Shown here: in pieces, positions 9,591 to 18,343 of the stretch
Numbering within the stretch: the first letter of the stretch is position 1
Layout: each line of letters opens with the position of its first letter
NCBI RefSeq assembly: GCF_001238275.1
Contig: NZ_LGTB01000001.1
Location: forward strand, 335,927-399,926
From: Bradyrhizobium viridifuturi
GTDB taxonomy: Bacteria > Pseudomonadota > Alphaproteobacteria > Rhizobiales > Xanthobacteraceae
DNA: 64,000 bases
Direction of reading: 5' to 3'
Position numbers and translations under genes: made by a program
The notes under the pieces: model-generated
The model's input: the letters and a program-made list of their open reading frames with translations, nothing else
Database searches by the model: none
Told to the model about the DNA's origin: nothing

Positions 9591-10373
9591 ATGCGCGAAC
9601 TCTTCGACGATATCCCTGAACAAGCCCCGCTCGATCCGCAGGAGGCGGTGCGGCGCCACATCCGCACGCCGCAGCGCAAGCGCTTCTACGCCAGCGCCGG
9701 CGTTGCCGAGGCCGACGGCGGCGGCTATTCGATCGCGCTCGACGGCAAACAGATCCGGTCGCCGTCCGGCAAACCGATCGTGGTGCCGACCCGCGCCATT
9801 GCCGACGCGGCCGCGGCCGAGTGGAATGCGCAGGGCGAGACCATCGATCCCGTGACCATGCCAGTGACCCGGCTGGCCAACAGCGTGATCGAGGGGGTGA
9901 TCGATCGCGTCGACGAGGTCGCCGACGATGCCGCAAGATTCCTCGGCAGCGATCTGCTGTTCTACCGCGCCGGTCATCCCGAGACGCTGGTGGCGCGCGA
10001 GGCCGAGCATTGGGACCCGATCCTGTTCTGGGCCGCCGATGCGCTCGGCGCCCATTTCGTGATGGCCGAAGGGGTCATGCATGTCGGCCAGCCCGAGCCC
10101 GCGATCCGGGCGGCGCGTGCCGCGTTCCCGACCGATCCCTGGCCGGTCGCGGCGCTCCATATGGTGACGACCTTGACCGGCTCGGCGCTGCTGGCGCTGG
10201 CGCTGGCGCATGGCGTCCGTGACGAGGACGAGGTCTGGGCCGCCGCCCATGTCGACGAGGACTGGAATATCGAGAAATGGGGCGTCGACGAGGAGGTCGC
10301 GGCGCGCCGCGCCGCCCGACAGGTCGATTTCAGGGCCGCCGCCAGCGTCCTCCGGGAGTTTAAGCCGGGTTAA
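9591..10373 (+). CDS. ATP12-family F1-ATPase assembly chaperone
   Basis: 260 residues starting MRELFDDIPEQ. The core has RTPQRKRFYASAGV, LDGKQIRSPSGKPIVVP, AAAEWNAQ, VTRLANSVIEGV, DLLFYRAGHPE and WDPILFW, which is the standard alphaproteobacterial ATP12 pattern. In mitochondria ATP12 binds the F1 alpha subunit during assembly, and the bacterial homologue presumably does the same. The ATG at 9591 was preferred over the in-frame TTG at 9567 because homology begins there. The next gene belongs to flagellar biogenesis, so the neighbourhood is not informative. Confidence 0.85.
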   Translation: MRELFDDIPEQAPLDPQEAVRRHIRTPQRKRFYASAGVAEADGGGYSIALDGKQIRSPSGKPIVVPTRAIADAAAAEWNAQGETIDPVTMPVTRLANSVIEGVIDRVDEVADDAARFLGSDLLFYRAGHPETLVAREAEHWDPILFWAADALGAHFVMAEGVMHVGQPEPAIRAARAAFPTDPWPVAALHMVTTLTGSALLALALAHGVRDEDEVWAAAHVDEDWNIEKWGVDEEVAARRAARQVDFRAAASVLREFKPG

Positions 10374-10437
10374 CGAGGGGTTTACGGCGCCGGGCTAGCC
10401 TGCGGCACGTCCCTCGCGCCTGGCCGAGACCTCCGAC

Positions 10438-12017
10438 ATGGCTATCGCCATCAAACCCGTGCTGCCGGTGCTCGCCTCGAACGAGGCAGGCAGCGTTGCG
10501 CCGGACCTCACGCTCGAGGCCGGCAGCGTCGTCAATGCCCAGGTCCTGAAGGTGCTGTCGGCCGATCTGGTGCGGATCGCGATCGCGAGCCTGTCGATCG
10601 ACGTCCAGACCGAGGTGCCGCTGCAGCAGGGCCAGAACCTGCAGCTTGCGGTGTCGCAGAGCAATGACGGCATCCGTCTGCAACTGGTTGGATCAGGCGC
10701 GGACACCGGCGATGCGGTGCAACTGTCGCCGGGAGCGGCCAACGCCACTGCCGCGCCGCAACCGGTCGCCACGGCGCCGAAGGCCGCGCTGACGCCGCTC
10801 GAGCGCATCACCATCACCGCCACCGCCCAGCATGCGGCGGCGGTGCAGGGCAGCCAGGCCCCGCTGTTTGCCAATCTCACCGCGGTCGCGTCCGCCAATC
10901 TGCCGCCAAAGCTGCAGGCGGCGATCGCGCAGGTGCTGGCGCAGCAGACCGGCCTCGATGAGAATTTGAGCGGCGATGCCGTCAAGGCCGGCTTCCAGAA
11001 GTCCGGCCTGCTGTTGGAGGCGACGCTGGCCTCCAGCGTCGCGCCGCCGAGCGGCGGCGTGCCCGATCTGAAGGCTGCGCTGATCGTGCTGCGCCAGGCG
11101 CTGACCTCGCTCGGCGCCGGCGATGCCACGAGGCCCGCGTCCACGCCGCTGCAGCAACCGGTGTTGCCCAGCGCCGGAGCGGCACCGAGCCTCGTGCCAT
11201 CAGGCACGCCCAGCCTCGACGTGCAGGAAATCCTGTTGCCGCAGCGCGGGTGCCGGTTGCCGAGGATCTCACGCGTGGCGCCACGCGGCTCGCAGGCGCG
11301 CTCGCAGATGCGCTCGATGCCGGGCCGTCCGCGGGCGGTGCGCTCAATCTCATTCAGGAAGCGCTGCATGAGCTCGGCAACCCCGCACGGCAGGGCGCCG
11401 CGCCGCGGGAGATGCTGCCCGGCGATCTGCCCGCGCGCGGCGGCCCACCGCCACCGCCGTTTCATGGCGCGCTACCGTCGGCACAGGCCGTCGCCGAGGC
11501 CACGATCGCGCCGGGGGCGCCGCTCGCGGCGACGGCGCACCGCCTGCTGGAAAACACCGACGCGGCGCTGGCGCGGCAGACGCTGCTGCAGGTCGCCTCG
11601 CTGCCGGGTCACAACGATGCTGCGCGCGCGCAACTCGACGCCATGGTGCCGCGCTGGAATTTCGAGATCCCGTTCCTGACCCAGCAGGGCACGGCGATGG
11701 CGCAGTTCGAGATTTCCCGCGACGGCGGCGGCAACGAAGTCGAAGCCGCCAAGCGGGTGTGGCGGGCGCGCTTCACCCTCGACGTCGAGCCGGCTGGCCC
11801 CGTGCACGCGCTGGTCTCGCTGAGCGGCGAGCGCACCTCGGTGCGGATGTGGGCGGAACGGCCCTCGACCGCCGCGCAATTGCGCGCCGGCACCGCTGAG
11901 CTGAGCCAGGCGCTGTCCAGAGCCGAGCTTACGCCCGGCGATATCGAGATCCGCGACGGCAGCCCGCCGCAGCCCGCGCCCGCGCGCGCCGGCCATTTCC
12001 TGGACCGCGCATCATGA
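10438..12017 (+). pseudogene. fliK: Flagellar hook-length control protein FliK, frameshifted
   Basis: Secreted ruler and substrate-specificity protein of the flagellar export apparatus. The N-terminal half is Ala/Gln/Pro-rich with an early beta-rich portion, and the C-terminal half has the Flg_hook-type domain, ending with TAQLRAGTAELSQAL and ELTPGDIEIRDG. The frame breaks near 11247: one frame reads ILLPQRGCRL while the other carries VPVAEDLTRGATRL onward to 12017. Adding one G (CCG CAG GCG CGG GTG CCG) joins them into about 526 residues. It overlaps the following FlhB-like gene by 4 bp (ATGA), the usual FliK-FhlB arrangement. Confidence 0.75.
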
Positions 12018-12277
12018 GCGAGGCGCAGAACCAGCTCGCGGTCGCGCTGCATTACGACCATGCCGGTGCGCCGCGTGTGGTGGCAAAAGGCAAGGGCGCG
12101 ATCGGCGCCAAGATCATCGAGGTCGCCAAGGCCAACGACATCCCGATCGAGGAGAACGAGGTGCTGGCCGGCGCGCTCTCCAATGTCGAGCTCGGCGACG
12201 AGATTCCGGCCGAGCTCTACAAGGCCGTCGCCGAGGTGCTGGTGTTCGTGCTGCGGCTGTCGGGTCGGGCGCGCTGA
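12014..12277 (+). CDS. FlhB C-terminal-domain homologue (FhlB/FlhX type)
   Basis: 87-residue stand-alone version of the cytoplasmic domain of the flagellar export gate protein FlhB. It has QLAVALHYDHAGAPRVVAKGKGAIGAKII, IPIEENEVLAGAL and LGDEIPAELYKAVAEVL. The autocleavage sequence NPTH of FlhB is replaced by HYDH, as is usual in these short paralogues, so it should not self-cleave. Its ATG overlaps the FliK stop. A role in switching export from hook to filament substrates is inferred from position and family. Confidence 0.82.
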   Translation: MSEAQNQLAVALHYDHAGAPRVVAKGKGAIGAKIIEVAKANDIPIEENEVLAGALSNVELGDEIPAELYKAVAEVLVFVLRLSGRAR

Positions 12278-12316
12278 GCGCATCCAATCGACAGTGCCTG
12301 TTGCCATCCTTTCACC

Positions 12317-13189
12317 ATGATGCCATCCACCATCGTCGCCAACCCGAGCCGCTCAGGTTCTGCTGTGAGTCCCGCCGTGATCCATCGTCGCCATGCGCTC
12401 GGTCTGTTTGCTGCCGCCGCCATCCTGCCACAGCGCAGCTTCGCCAACGTGTCGTACCAGCGCAGCGAGTTTCGCGAGGACCTGCAGAAGCGGTTCTTCG
12501 ATCTTGGCACCGAAGGCACCTTCGTCGGCTACAAGATCGACGACTATCTGATCATCGCGAGCGACAAGGTTCGCTCGGGCGAGGGCAGGCTGCCGGCCTC
12601 GACCTTCAAGATCCCGAACGCGCTGATCGCGCTCGACACCGGCGTGGTGCAGGATCCGGACAAGGACGTCTTCAAGTGGGACGGCGTCACCCGCAGCATC
12701 GAGGCCTGGAACAAGGATCACACGCTGCGCTCGGCGATCGCGGTGTCGGCCTTTCCGGTGTTCCAGGAGATCGCCCGCCGCATCGGCGAGGAGCGGATGA
12801 AGAAGTATCTCGACACGATCGACTACGGCAATCGCGACATCGGCGGCGGCATCGACCAGTTCTGGGTCAAGGGAAACCTGCGGATCGATCCGGTGCAGCA
12901 GATCGATTTCCTCGACCGGCTGCGCCGCGGCGTGCTGCCGGTCGGCAAGCGCAGCCAGGAGCTGGTGCGCGATATTCTCCCGGTGACGAAGGTCGGCGAC
13001 GCCGTCATCCGTGCCAAGACCGGCCTCACCGACAAGGAGCACGGTTCGCTCGGCTGGCTGGTCGGCTGGTCCGAGAAGGGCAGCGACATCACCGTGTTCG
13101 CGATGAACATGGACTGCAAGACGCAGGCGCAGATCGACGCGCGGATGAGCGTCACGCAGCAATGCCTGACCGATATCGTCGCGCTGTGA
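12317..13189 (+). CDS. Class D (OXA-type) beta-lactamase
   Basis: Periplasmic serine beta-lactamase, 290 residues. The Tat-like or Sec leader is HRRHALGLFAAAAIL. Active-site motifs are PASTFKIPNA (Ser-x-x-Lys, the Lys being carboxylated in the family), SAFPVFQ at the S-x-V position, YGNRDIGGG, QFWVKGNLRI (the conserved Trp) and AKTG. The middle motif has Phe where Val is nearly invariant in OXA enzymes, which may alter the carboxy-lysine pocket. An ATGATG pair at 12317/12320 makes the exact start uncertain, and starts nearer the leader are possible. Chromosomal, with no mobile-element signature, so probably intrinsic. Confidence 0.88.
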   Translation: MMPSTIVANPSRSGSAVSPAVIHRRHALGLFAAAAILPQRSFANVSYQRSEFREDLQKRFFDLGTEGTFVGYKIDDYLIIASDKVRSGEGRLPASTFKIPNALIALDTGVVQDPDKDVFKWDGVTRSIEAWNKDHTLRSAIAVSAFPVFQEIARRIGEERMKKYLDTIDYGNRDIGGGIDQFWVKGNLRIDPVQQIDFLDRLRRGVLPVGKRSQELVRDILPVTKVGDAVIRAKTGLTDKEHGSLGWLVGWSEKGSDITVFAMNMDCKTQAQIDARMSVTQQCLTDIVAL

Positions 13190-13271
13190 CGGGCTGACCT
13201 GCGCGCGCAGCAGCTGGTAGGCGCTGCGCGGCTCGACTAGCATCCTCCGATAAAATCAAGCGGAGGAAATC

Positions 13272-13928
13272 ATGCATTCGGCAACAGTCTGGCTCTCGTC
13301 GCTCACGCTGGCCGCAGCGGGCGGCTGGCTCGCGGCCACGGTGTTATCGGTGCCCGCGACGAGCAAGGAGCCGCGCTTCCCGCAGCTCACGATGGATCAG
13401 CTCAACGATTTGCAGAAGCCGCTCGGCGAGCAGATCATGAAAGTGTCGAGCGTCGGTATCGGCGGGCCCTACAATCCGATCATCCGCAGCCCGGTGCTCG
13501 GCCAGCGGCTCTACGATCTGTTCTATTATCTGCGCTGGCAGACCTCGGTGCCGACCAGGCTCAACGAGTTCGCGATCCTGATCATCGGCCGCCAGTGGCG
13601 CTCGCAGGTCGAGTGGTTCGCGCACGCACCGCTCGCGGCCAAGGCCGGGCTGTCGGCCGACGTCATCGCCGAGTTGAAGGCCGGCAACCGGCCGTCGAAA
13701 ATGGCCGACGACGAGGCGGTCGTGTATGATTTCGTCACCGAGCTCACCACGACCAAGAAGATTTCCGACGAGACCTATGCGCGGGCGAAAAAGATCTTCA
13801 ACGATCAGCAGATCGTCGATCTCACCGCGCTGGCCGGCAATTACGTGATGGTCGCGATGATCCTGGCCATGGCGGAAGAGACGGTGCCGCCTGGCAAGGA
13901 AGAGCCGTTCAAGGTTGGGGAGAAGTAG
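13272..13928 (+). CDS. Exported carboxymuconolactone decarboxylase-like (AhpD-fold) protein
   Basis: 218 residues. An N-terminal hydrophobic stretch (VWLSSLTLAAAGGWLAATVL) suggests export. The body matches the CMD domain: PYNPIIRSPVLGQRLYDLFYYLRW, ILIIGRQWRSQVEWFAHAPLAAKAGLS and VDLTALAGNYVMVAMIL. The usual CxxC of peroxidase-type AhpD proteins is absent and the position reads EWFAH, so a decarboxylase-like or binding role is more likely. SD CGGAGG precedes the ATG at 13272. Substrate unknown. Confidence 0.78.
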   Translation: MHSATVWLSSLTLAAAGGWLAATVLSVPATSKEPRFPQLTMDQLNDLQKPLGEQIMKVSSVGIGGPYNPIIRSPVLGQRLYDLFYYLRWQTSVPTRLNEFAILIIGRQWRSQVEWFAHAPLAAKAGLSADVIAELKAGNRPSKMADDEAVVYDFVTELTTTKKISDETYARAKKIFNDQQIVDLTALAGNYVMVAMILAMAEETVPPGKEEPFKVGEK

Positions 13929-13939
13929 TTCGGTGCATT

Positions 13940-13965
13940 GATCGGGCGCGCTTTAGCGCCCGATC
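13940..13965. terminator. Hairpin between convergent genes
   Basis: Perfect 10-bp stem (13940-13949 with 13956-13965) and a 6-base loop. It lies 12 bp after the CMD stop, and the MocR stop codon falls in the loop. No clear U-run follows on either side, so terminator strength is uncertain. Confidence 0.6.
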
Positions 13966-15356
13966 GCCCGCTGCAACGCCGGCATCAGCTTCGGATCGCG
14001 ACACTGCGCGACGTTGAAGCGCATGAAGCCGGTGGCCGATTGCGTAGTGCTGAACACGTTGCCCGGCGCCAGCACGATGTTGTCGGCGAGCGCAGCGCGC
14101 GCCACGTCGGCGGAGTCGCAGCCGTCGGGCAGGCGGCACCAGAGCTGGAAGCCGCCGCGCGGCATCAGCCACGGCTCGATGCCGATGCGCTGCAGTTTCT
14201 CGCCGACATCGCGGCGGGCGCGCCCGAGCCGCCGGCGCAGCTCCTCGACATGCTTGCGGTAGAAGCCGGTCGCAAGGACGCTGGCGATGATTTCGGTCGC
14301 GACCGCGCAGGGGCCGCCGAACCCGGTCGCGACCTGCAGATCGACCAACTGCTCGATCCAGTCGGCGCGCGCGGCGATGAAGCCGCAGCGCAGCGACGCC
14401 GACAGCGTCTTGGAGAAGCTGCCGATCCGGATCACGCGGTTGAGCCCGTCGAGGGCCGCGAGCCGCGCCGACGGCTCCGGCTCGAAATCGGCGAAGATGT
14501 CGTCCTCGACGATAGTGAGATCGCAGGCGGTGGCGGCATTCAGCACGCGGTGCGCGGTCTGCGGCGACATCGTCGCGCCGGTCGGATTGTGCAGTCCGGA
14601 TACGGTGATGTAGAGGCGCGGGCGCTCGGCTTCGAGCACGGCCTCGAAGCTTGCAACGTCGGGCCCCGACGGGGTGTAGGGCACGCTGACCAGCTTGACC
14701 TGATGGGCGCGCAGCAGCGCCCGGAAATTGAAATAGCAGGGATCGTCGACCAGCACCGTGTCGCCGGGCCGCAGCAGGAAGCGGCAGATCAGGTCGATCG
14801 CCTGGGTGCCGGACATCGTCAGCAGCACCTGCTCGGGCGACACTTCGAGGCCCTCGTCGGCGAACCGTGCCATCAGCGTGCGGCGCAGGGCCAGCGAGCC
14901 GCGCGTTGCGCCGTAATCGGCGAGCACGGCGTCCTCGGCCCGCGCCAGGCCGCGGAACGCGCGCCGCAGCGCCTCGGTCGGCATCCAGTCGGCGGGCAGC
15001 CAGCCGCAGCCCGGCTTCAGCGCGCCACTCGCGGCGTCGAGCGATTGCCGCGACACCCAGAACGGATCGACGGCGCGGTCGCGCTGCGGCTGGTCCTTGG
15101 CCAGCGAAAGCGGCGGCAGCGCCGCCGACGAGACATAGAAGCCGGAGCCCGGCCGCGCCCGGATCAGGCCCTCGGCGGCAAGCCGGTCATAGGCCTCGAC
15201 CACGGTCGAGGGCGAGACGCCCATGGTCGCGGCGAAGCTGCGGATCGAGGGCAGACGGTCGTCGGCGGCGAGCGCGCGGCTCGCGATCCTGGCGCGGATC
15301 GCGTTCATCACTTCGGTGGTTCGGGTCGCTTTCGGCGCATTGGAGGGGTGTTGCAA
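13953..15356 (-). CDS. MocR-type GntR/aminotransferase transcription regulator
   Basis: 467 residues. An N-terminal winged helix (about 12-75, RLPSIRSFAATMGVSPSTV and LIRARPGSGFYV) is fused to a fold-type I aminotransferase domain (about 110-460). PLP-site elements are MSGTQAID, the Asn/Pro-rich SGLHNPTG, VEDDIFADFEP and the Schiff-base lysine in SFSKTLSASLR. Such proteins sense PLP or amino-acid derivatives. The TTG at 15356 is the probable start; an in-frame ATG at 15308 would trim part of the first helix. Divergent from an EamA exporter, which is probably its target. Confidence 0.9.
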   Translation of the reverse strand: MQHPSNAPKATRTTEVMNAIRARIASRALAADDRLPSIRSFAATMGVSPSTVVEAYDRLAAEGLIRARPGSGFYVSSAALPPLSLAKDQPQRDRAVDPFWVSRQSLDAASGALKPGCGWLPADWMPTEALRRAFRGLARAEDAVLADYGATRGSLALRRTLMARFADEGLEVSPEQVLLTMSGTQAIDLICRFLLRPGDTVLVDDPCYFNFRALLRAHQVKLVSVPYTPSGPDVASFEAVLEAERPRLYITVSGLHNPTGATMSPQTAHRVLNAATACDLTIVEDDIFADFEPEPSARLAALDGLNRVIRIGSFSKTLSASLRCGFIAARADWIEQLVDLQVATGFGGPCAVATEIIASVLATGFYRKHVEELRRRLGRARRDVGEKLQRIGIEPWLMPRGGFQLWCRLPDGCDSADVARAALADNIVLAPGNVFSTTQSATGFMRFNVAQCRDPKLMPALQRAIGR

Positions 15357-15358
15357 GT

Positions 15359-15380
15359 GTATGCCTACCTTTGCCCATAC
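15359..15380. promoter_or_regulatory. Candidate MocR operator
   Basis: GTATG and CATAC form an inverted repeat separated by 12 bp, placed just upstream of the MocR start and within the divergent promoter region of the EamA gene. Several MocR regulators bind ATAC/GTAT-type sites, so autoregulation and control of the exporter are plausible. Confidence 0.4.
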
Positions 15381-15462
15381 AGTTTGGCGATATTGTACTG
15401 ATCCGTAGCTGCCTTGGCCAGCCCGCCGCCGCTATCCTCGCTCGCGAAAGACGAGGTGCGCG

Positions 15463-16374
15463 ATGAGCGATTCGAAGACATTGTCGGGGAAGTCCTGGAC
15501 CGGCGAGGCGGGCGGCGGCGCGTCGCTGGAGGGCTGGGGCAGCGGCCTGCTCGGCGTGATCATCTTCAGCGGCTCGCTGCCGGCGACGCGCGTCGCGGTG
15601 GCCGGGTTCTCGCCACTGTTCCTGACCGCTGCGCGGGCTGCGATCGCGGCGCTGCTCGGCGCCGTGCTGCTCGCGGTGCTGCGCCAGCCCTGGCCGCAGC
15701 GCAGGGATCTGGTGTCGCTGACCATTGTCGCACTCGGCGTCGTGATCGGCTTCCCGTTGCTGACTGCGCTGGCGCTCCAGCACATCACCTCGGCGCATTC
15801 GATCGTGTTCATCGGCCTGCTGCCGCTGTCGACCGCGGTGTTCGGCGTGCTGCGCGGCGGCGAGCGGCCGAAGCCGCTGTTCTGGCTGTTCTCCAGTATC
15901 GGTGGCGCGACGGTGGCCGGGTTCGCGTTGTCGAACGACGGATCGGCCTCGCTGACCGGTGACCTCCTGATGGTCGCGGCCATCGTCGTCTGCGGTCTCG
16001 GTTACGCCGAGGGTGCGGCGCTGTCGCGCCGGCTCGGCGGCTGGCAGGTGATCTCCTGGGCGCTGGTGCTCTCGGTGCCGGTGACGCTGCTGATGACCAT
16101 CATGACGCTGCCGCCGAGCTGGCAGGGCATCGGCGCGCCGGCCTGGCTTGGGCTCGCTTATGTCTCGATCTTCAGCATGCTGGTCGGCTTCGTGTTCTGG
16201 TATCGCGGGCTTGCGCTCGGCGGCATCGCCAGCGTCGGTCAGCTGCAGCTGCTGCAGCCGTTCTTCGGGCTCGCGCTCGCCGGGCTGCTGCTGCACGAGC
16301 CGGTGGCCTGGTCGATGATCGCGGCGACCATGCTCGTCGTCGTCTGCGTGGTGTTCGCGCGCCGCTTCGCCTGA
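15463..16374 (+). CDS. EamA/DMT-family inner-membrane transporter
   Basis: 303 residues with about ten predicted membrane helices and the duplicated EamA arrangement (SLPATRVAVAGFSPLFLTAARA in the first half, LGLAYVSIFSMLVGFVFWYRGLALGG in the second). The family exports amino acids, nucleobases or related metabolites. SD GAGGTG precedes the ATG at 15463. Divergent from the MocR gene, a common pairing in which the regulator controls the exporter. Confidence 0.88.
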   Translation: MSDSKTLSGKSWTGEAGGGASLEGWGSGLLGVIIFSGSLPATRVAVAGFSPLFLTAARAAIAALLGAVLLAVLRQPWPQRRDLVSLTIVALGVVIGFPLLTALALQHITSAHSIVFIGLLPLSTAVFGVLRGGERPKPLFWLFSSIGGATVAGFALSNDGSASLTGDLLMVAAIVVCGLGYAEGAALSRRLGGWQVISWALVLSVPVTLLMTIMTLPPSWQGIGAPAWLGLAYVSIFSMLVGFVFWYRGLALGGIASVGQLQLLQPFFGLALAGLLLHEPVAWSMIAATMLVVVCVVFARRFA

Positions 16375-16377
16375 CGA

Positions 16378-17379
16378 CTAGCCCAGCTTGAACAGCGCCT
16401 GCAGGAAATCGCTGACCGCCTTGCGGGCCTCGAGCGCGGTGGCCGGGTTGCCGCCGACGTGCGGACCGAGCTCGACGCAGGCATCCTTGTAGCTGAACGG
16501 CGCCTGCGTCGATGCGTTCATCAGCACGCCGCCGTCGCCTTCCCTGATGGTGCAGTGGCGCACGGTCTGCGATCCCTTCGCCTCCACCACCGTGTTGTTG
16601 CCGATCAGGCCGGCGTCGAAGCCGTGCGCAGAGTCGGGATATTCGGTCAGCACCACGTCGCGCTTGGCCTCCTGCAGGCGCGTGACATAGGCCTTGCAGC
16701 TTGCGACCGGGTTATAGTCGTCGGGCGTGCCGTGAAAGATCCGAATCGGCCGCGCCGCGACCTCGGTGTCGGTGAGATAGCTGGTCGAGCAATCCGGATA
16801 GAACGGGATATACGCGGCGAACTGCACGCCGGACTTGTTCCAGAGCTTGTTGAAGCGATCGAGGCTCGCATAGAGCGTGGCCTGGCCGCCGCGCGAGAAT
16901 CCCATCAGCGCGATGCGCTCGGGATCGACCCTCGGATGTTTGGCGAGGATCTCCAGCGAATGGTAGATGTCGATGATGAAATTGAGCCGGCCGAGCAGCG
17001 CCTGGTTCGGCCCGGTCGCGGTCAGGCCGCGGCCGGAGAAGCCGTCGATCACGAAGGTCGAGATGCCCATGCCGTTGAAGTGGCGCACCCAGCCGTCCAT
17101 GCCGGCGCCGACGCCGCTCGATCCGTGCATCAGCACCACCACCGGCAGCCGGCCGGTTCCTTGCGCGATCCGGAATTCGCCGCCGACGGTGACCGGCTTG
17201 CCGTTGCGGTCGCCGGTCAGGAACTGGTGGTCGGAGATCGTCAGCGAGGGGATGCCGTAGATCTCGGTGCGCGATGCGATCTCCTTCGGGATCTGCTGCG
17301 CGCTGGTCTCGATGCAGGCGAACAGCAGCGCGCTGAGAAGCACTGCGCCGATGGCGGCCAGGCGACCGTAGCTGAGCAT
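16378..17379 (-). CDS. Exported dienelactone hydrolase-like alpha/beta hydrolase
   Basis: 333 residues with a signal peptide (RLAAIGAVLLSALLFACIETSAQ). The catalytic triad is visible: nucleophile Ser in MGFSRGG, Asp in HGTPDDY and His in DSAHGFD. The oxyanion region is VVVLMHGSSG. A Cys inside the leader (LLFAC) could make it a lipoprotein, but the following residues fit ordinary cleavage after SAQ too. SD GGGGGAA precedes the ATG. Convergent with the EamA gene, with 3 bp between stops. Substrate unknown. Confidence 0.82.
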   Translation of the reverse strand: MLSYGRLAAIGAVLLSALLFACIETSAQQIPKEIASRTEIYGIPSLTISDHQFLTGDRNGKPVTVGGEFRIAQGTGRLPVVVLMHGSSGVGAGMDGWVRHFNGMGISTFVIDGFSGRGLTATGPNQALLGRLNFIIDIYHSLEILAKHPRVDPERIALMGFSRGGQATLYASLDRFNKLWNKSGVQFAAYIPFYPDCSTSYLTDTEVAARPIRIFHGTPDDYNPVASCKAYVTRLQEAKRDVVLTEYPDSAHGFDAGLIGNNTVVEAKGSQTVRHCTIREGDGGVLMNASTQAPFSYKDACVELGPHVGGNPATALEARKAVSDFLQALFKLG

Positions 17380-17542
17380 GATTTCCCCCTGTGGTCTGGC
17401 CGAAGTGTAAAGCGCGCGCTAACCATGCCAAGTGGTAATTCATGGTGACGGCCGCATCGCCCCGCATTGTTGCGGGGCGGGTTTCAGTGATCATTAAGCC
17501 GAGCCGACCACCTTCCGCGCTGACGCGACATCAGAGGGGCAG

Positions 17543-18343
17543 ATGACCTTCAGGTTCATTGCGCCTGATGCGATCAGGTCAGCAAGCCAGCGTGCACTGT
17601 TGGCACAGTGGGATCAGCTGGCCGCCGGCCGGCCGTTTCCCGCCTTCGGCGAGCTGAAGCCGGATCCCGCGATCCATGATCCCCGGCAACTCGTCGCATG
17701 GGCGGTCGAAGGCGAGGGGCGCCTGCGCAAGTTTCGCGCGATGTATCAGGGCGAGAATGTCGCCGAGGCGTTCAATTCCGCCTGGGCCGGGAAGACCATG
17801 GAGCAGGTGGTTCCGATGTCGCTCCGGCGCATCACGCTGACGCCGGCGAAGGAATGCGCCGCAAGCGGCTGCGCGGTCTACATGGTGTTCTCGACCATCG
17901 ATGCCAACGATCAGCAGGTCGATTGCGAGCGGCTGCTGCTGCCGTTCGGCAACGGCGCGAAGGTCGAGCATCTGCTCGCATCGCTGCAATTGACGGCGGT
18001 CGGAAGCAGGCCCCGCATCGTCAAGCATTTCGACATGCAGGCGGACGTGCGGCTGCAGGGCAGGGTCCGTGCCGGCTTCTCGACCGGCGCGACGAGTCTC
18101 GCAGCCGGCGACCAGCGCAGGGCTTCCCGGCGCAATGTCGCGCGCGCGGCGCGGATCAGCTTCGCCCGGCGCAGCATGACCTGCATCGTCCGCAACCTCT
18201 CCGCGACCGGCGCCGCGGTCGAGGCGACCAATCCGGGTGATATCCCCGACAGTTTCCGTCTCGTGCTGGAAATGGAAGCGACCGAACGGCGCTGCCGCGT
18301 GGTCTGGCGCAGGAAAGGCCGGATCGGGGTCGAGTTCAGCTGA
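17543..18343 (+). CDS. PAS_5-PilZ two-domain protein
   Basis: 266 residues. The N-terminal part (about 15-160, LLAQWDQLAAGRPFPAFGEL opening) matches the PAS_5 sensor-like domain common in rhizobia. The C-terminal part (about 190-266) is a PilZ domain with RRASRRNV (RxxxR) and NLSATGAAVEA (the (D/N)xSxxG motif), so cyclic-di-GMP binding is expected. SD GAGGGG precedes the ATG. No signal peptide. A cytoplasmic c-di-GMP effector linking a sensed signal to motility or surface behaviour is inferred. Confidence 0.82.
   Translation: MTFRFIAPDAIRSASQRALLAQWDQLAAGRPFPAFGELKPDPAIHDPRQLVAWAVEGEGRLRKFRAMYQGENVAEAFNSAWAGKTMEQVVPMSLRRITLTPAKECAASGCAVYMVFSTIDANDQQVDCERLLLPFGNGAKVEHLLASLQLTAVGSRPRIVKHFDMQADVRLQGRVRAGFSTGATSLAAGDQRRASRRNVARAARISFARRSMTCIVRNLSATGAAVEATNPGDIPDSFRLVLEMEATERRCRVVWRRKGRIGVEFS

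Noticed and set aside
13938..15401. 487-codon plus-strand frame over the MocR gene
   Set aside because: Antisense shadow; rich in Arg, Gln and His, with no domains, while the minus strand has the PLP lysine and the HTH.
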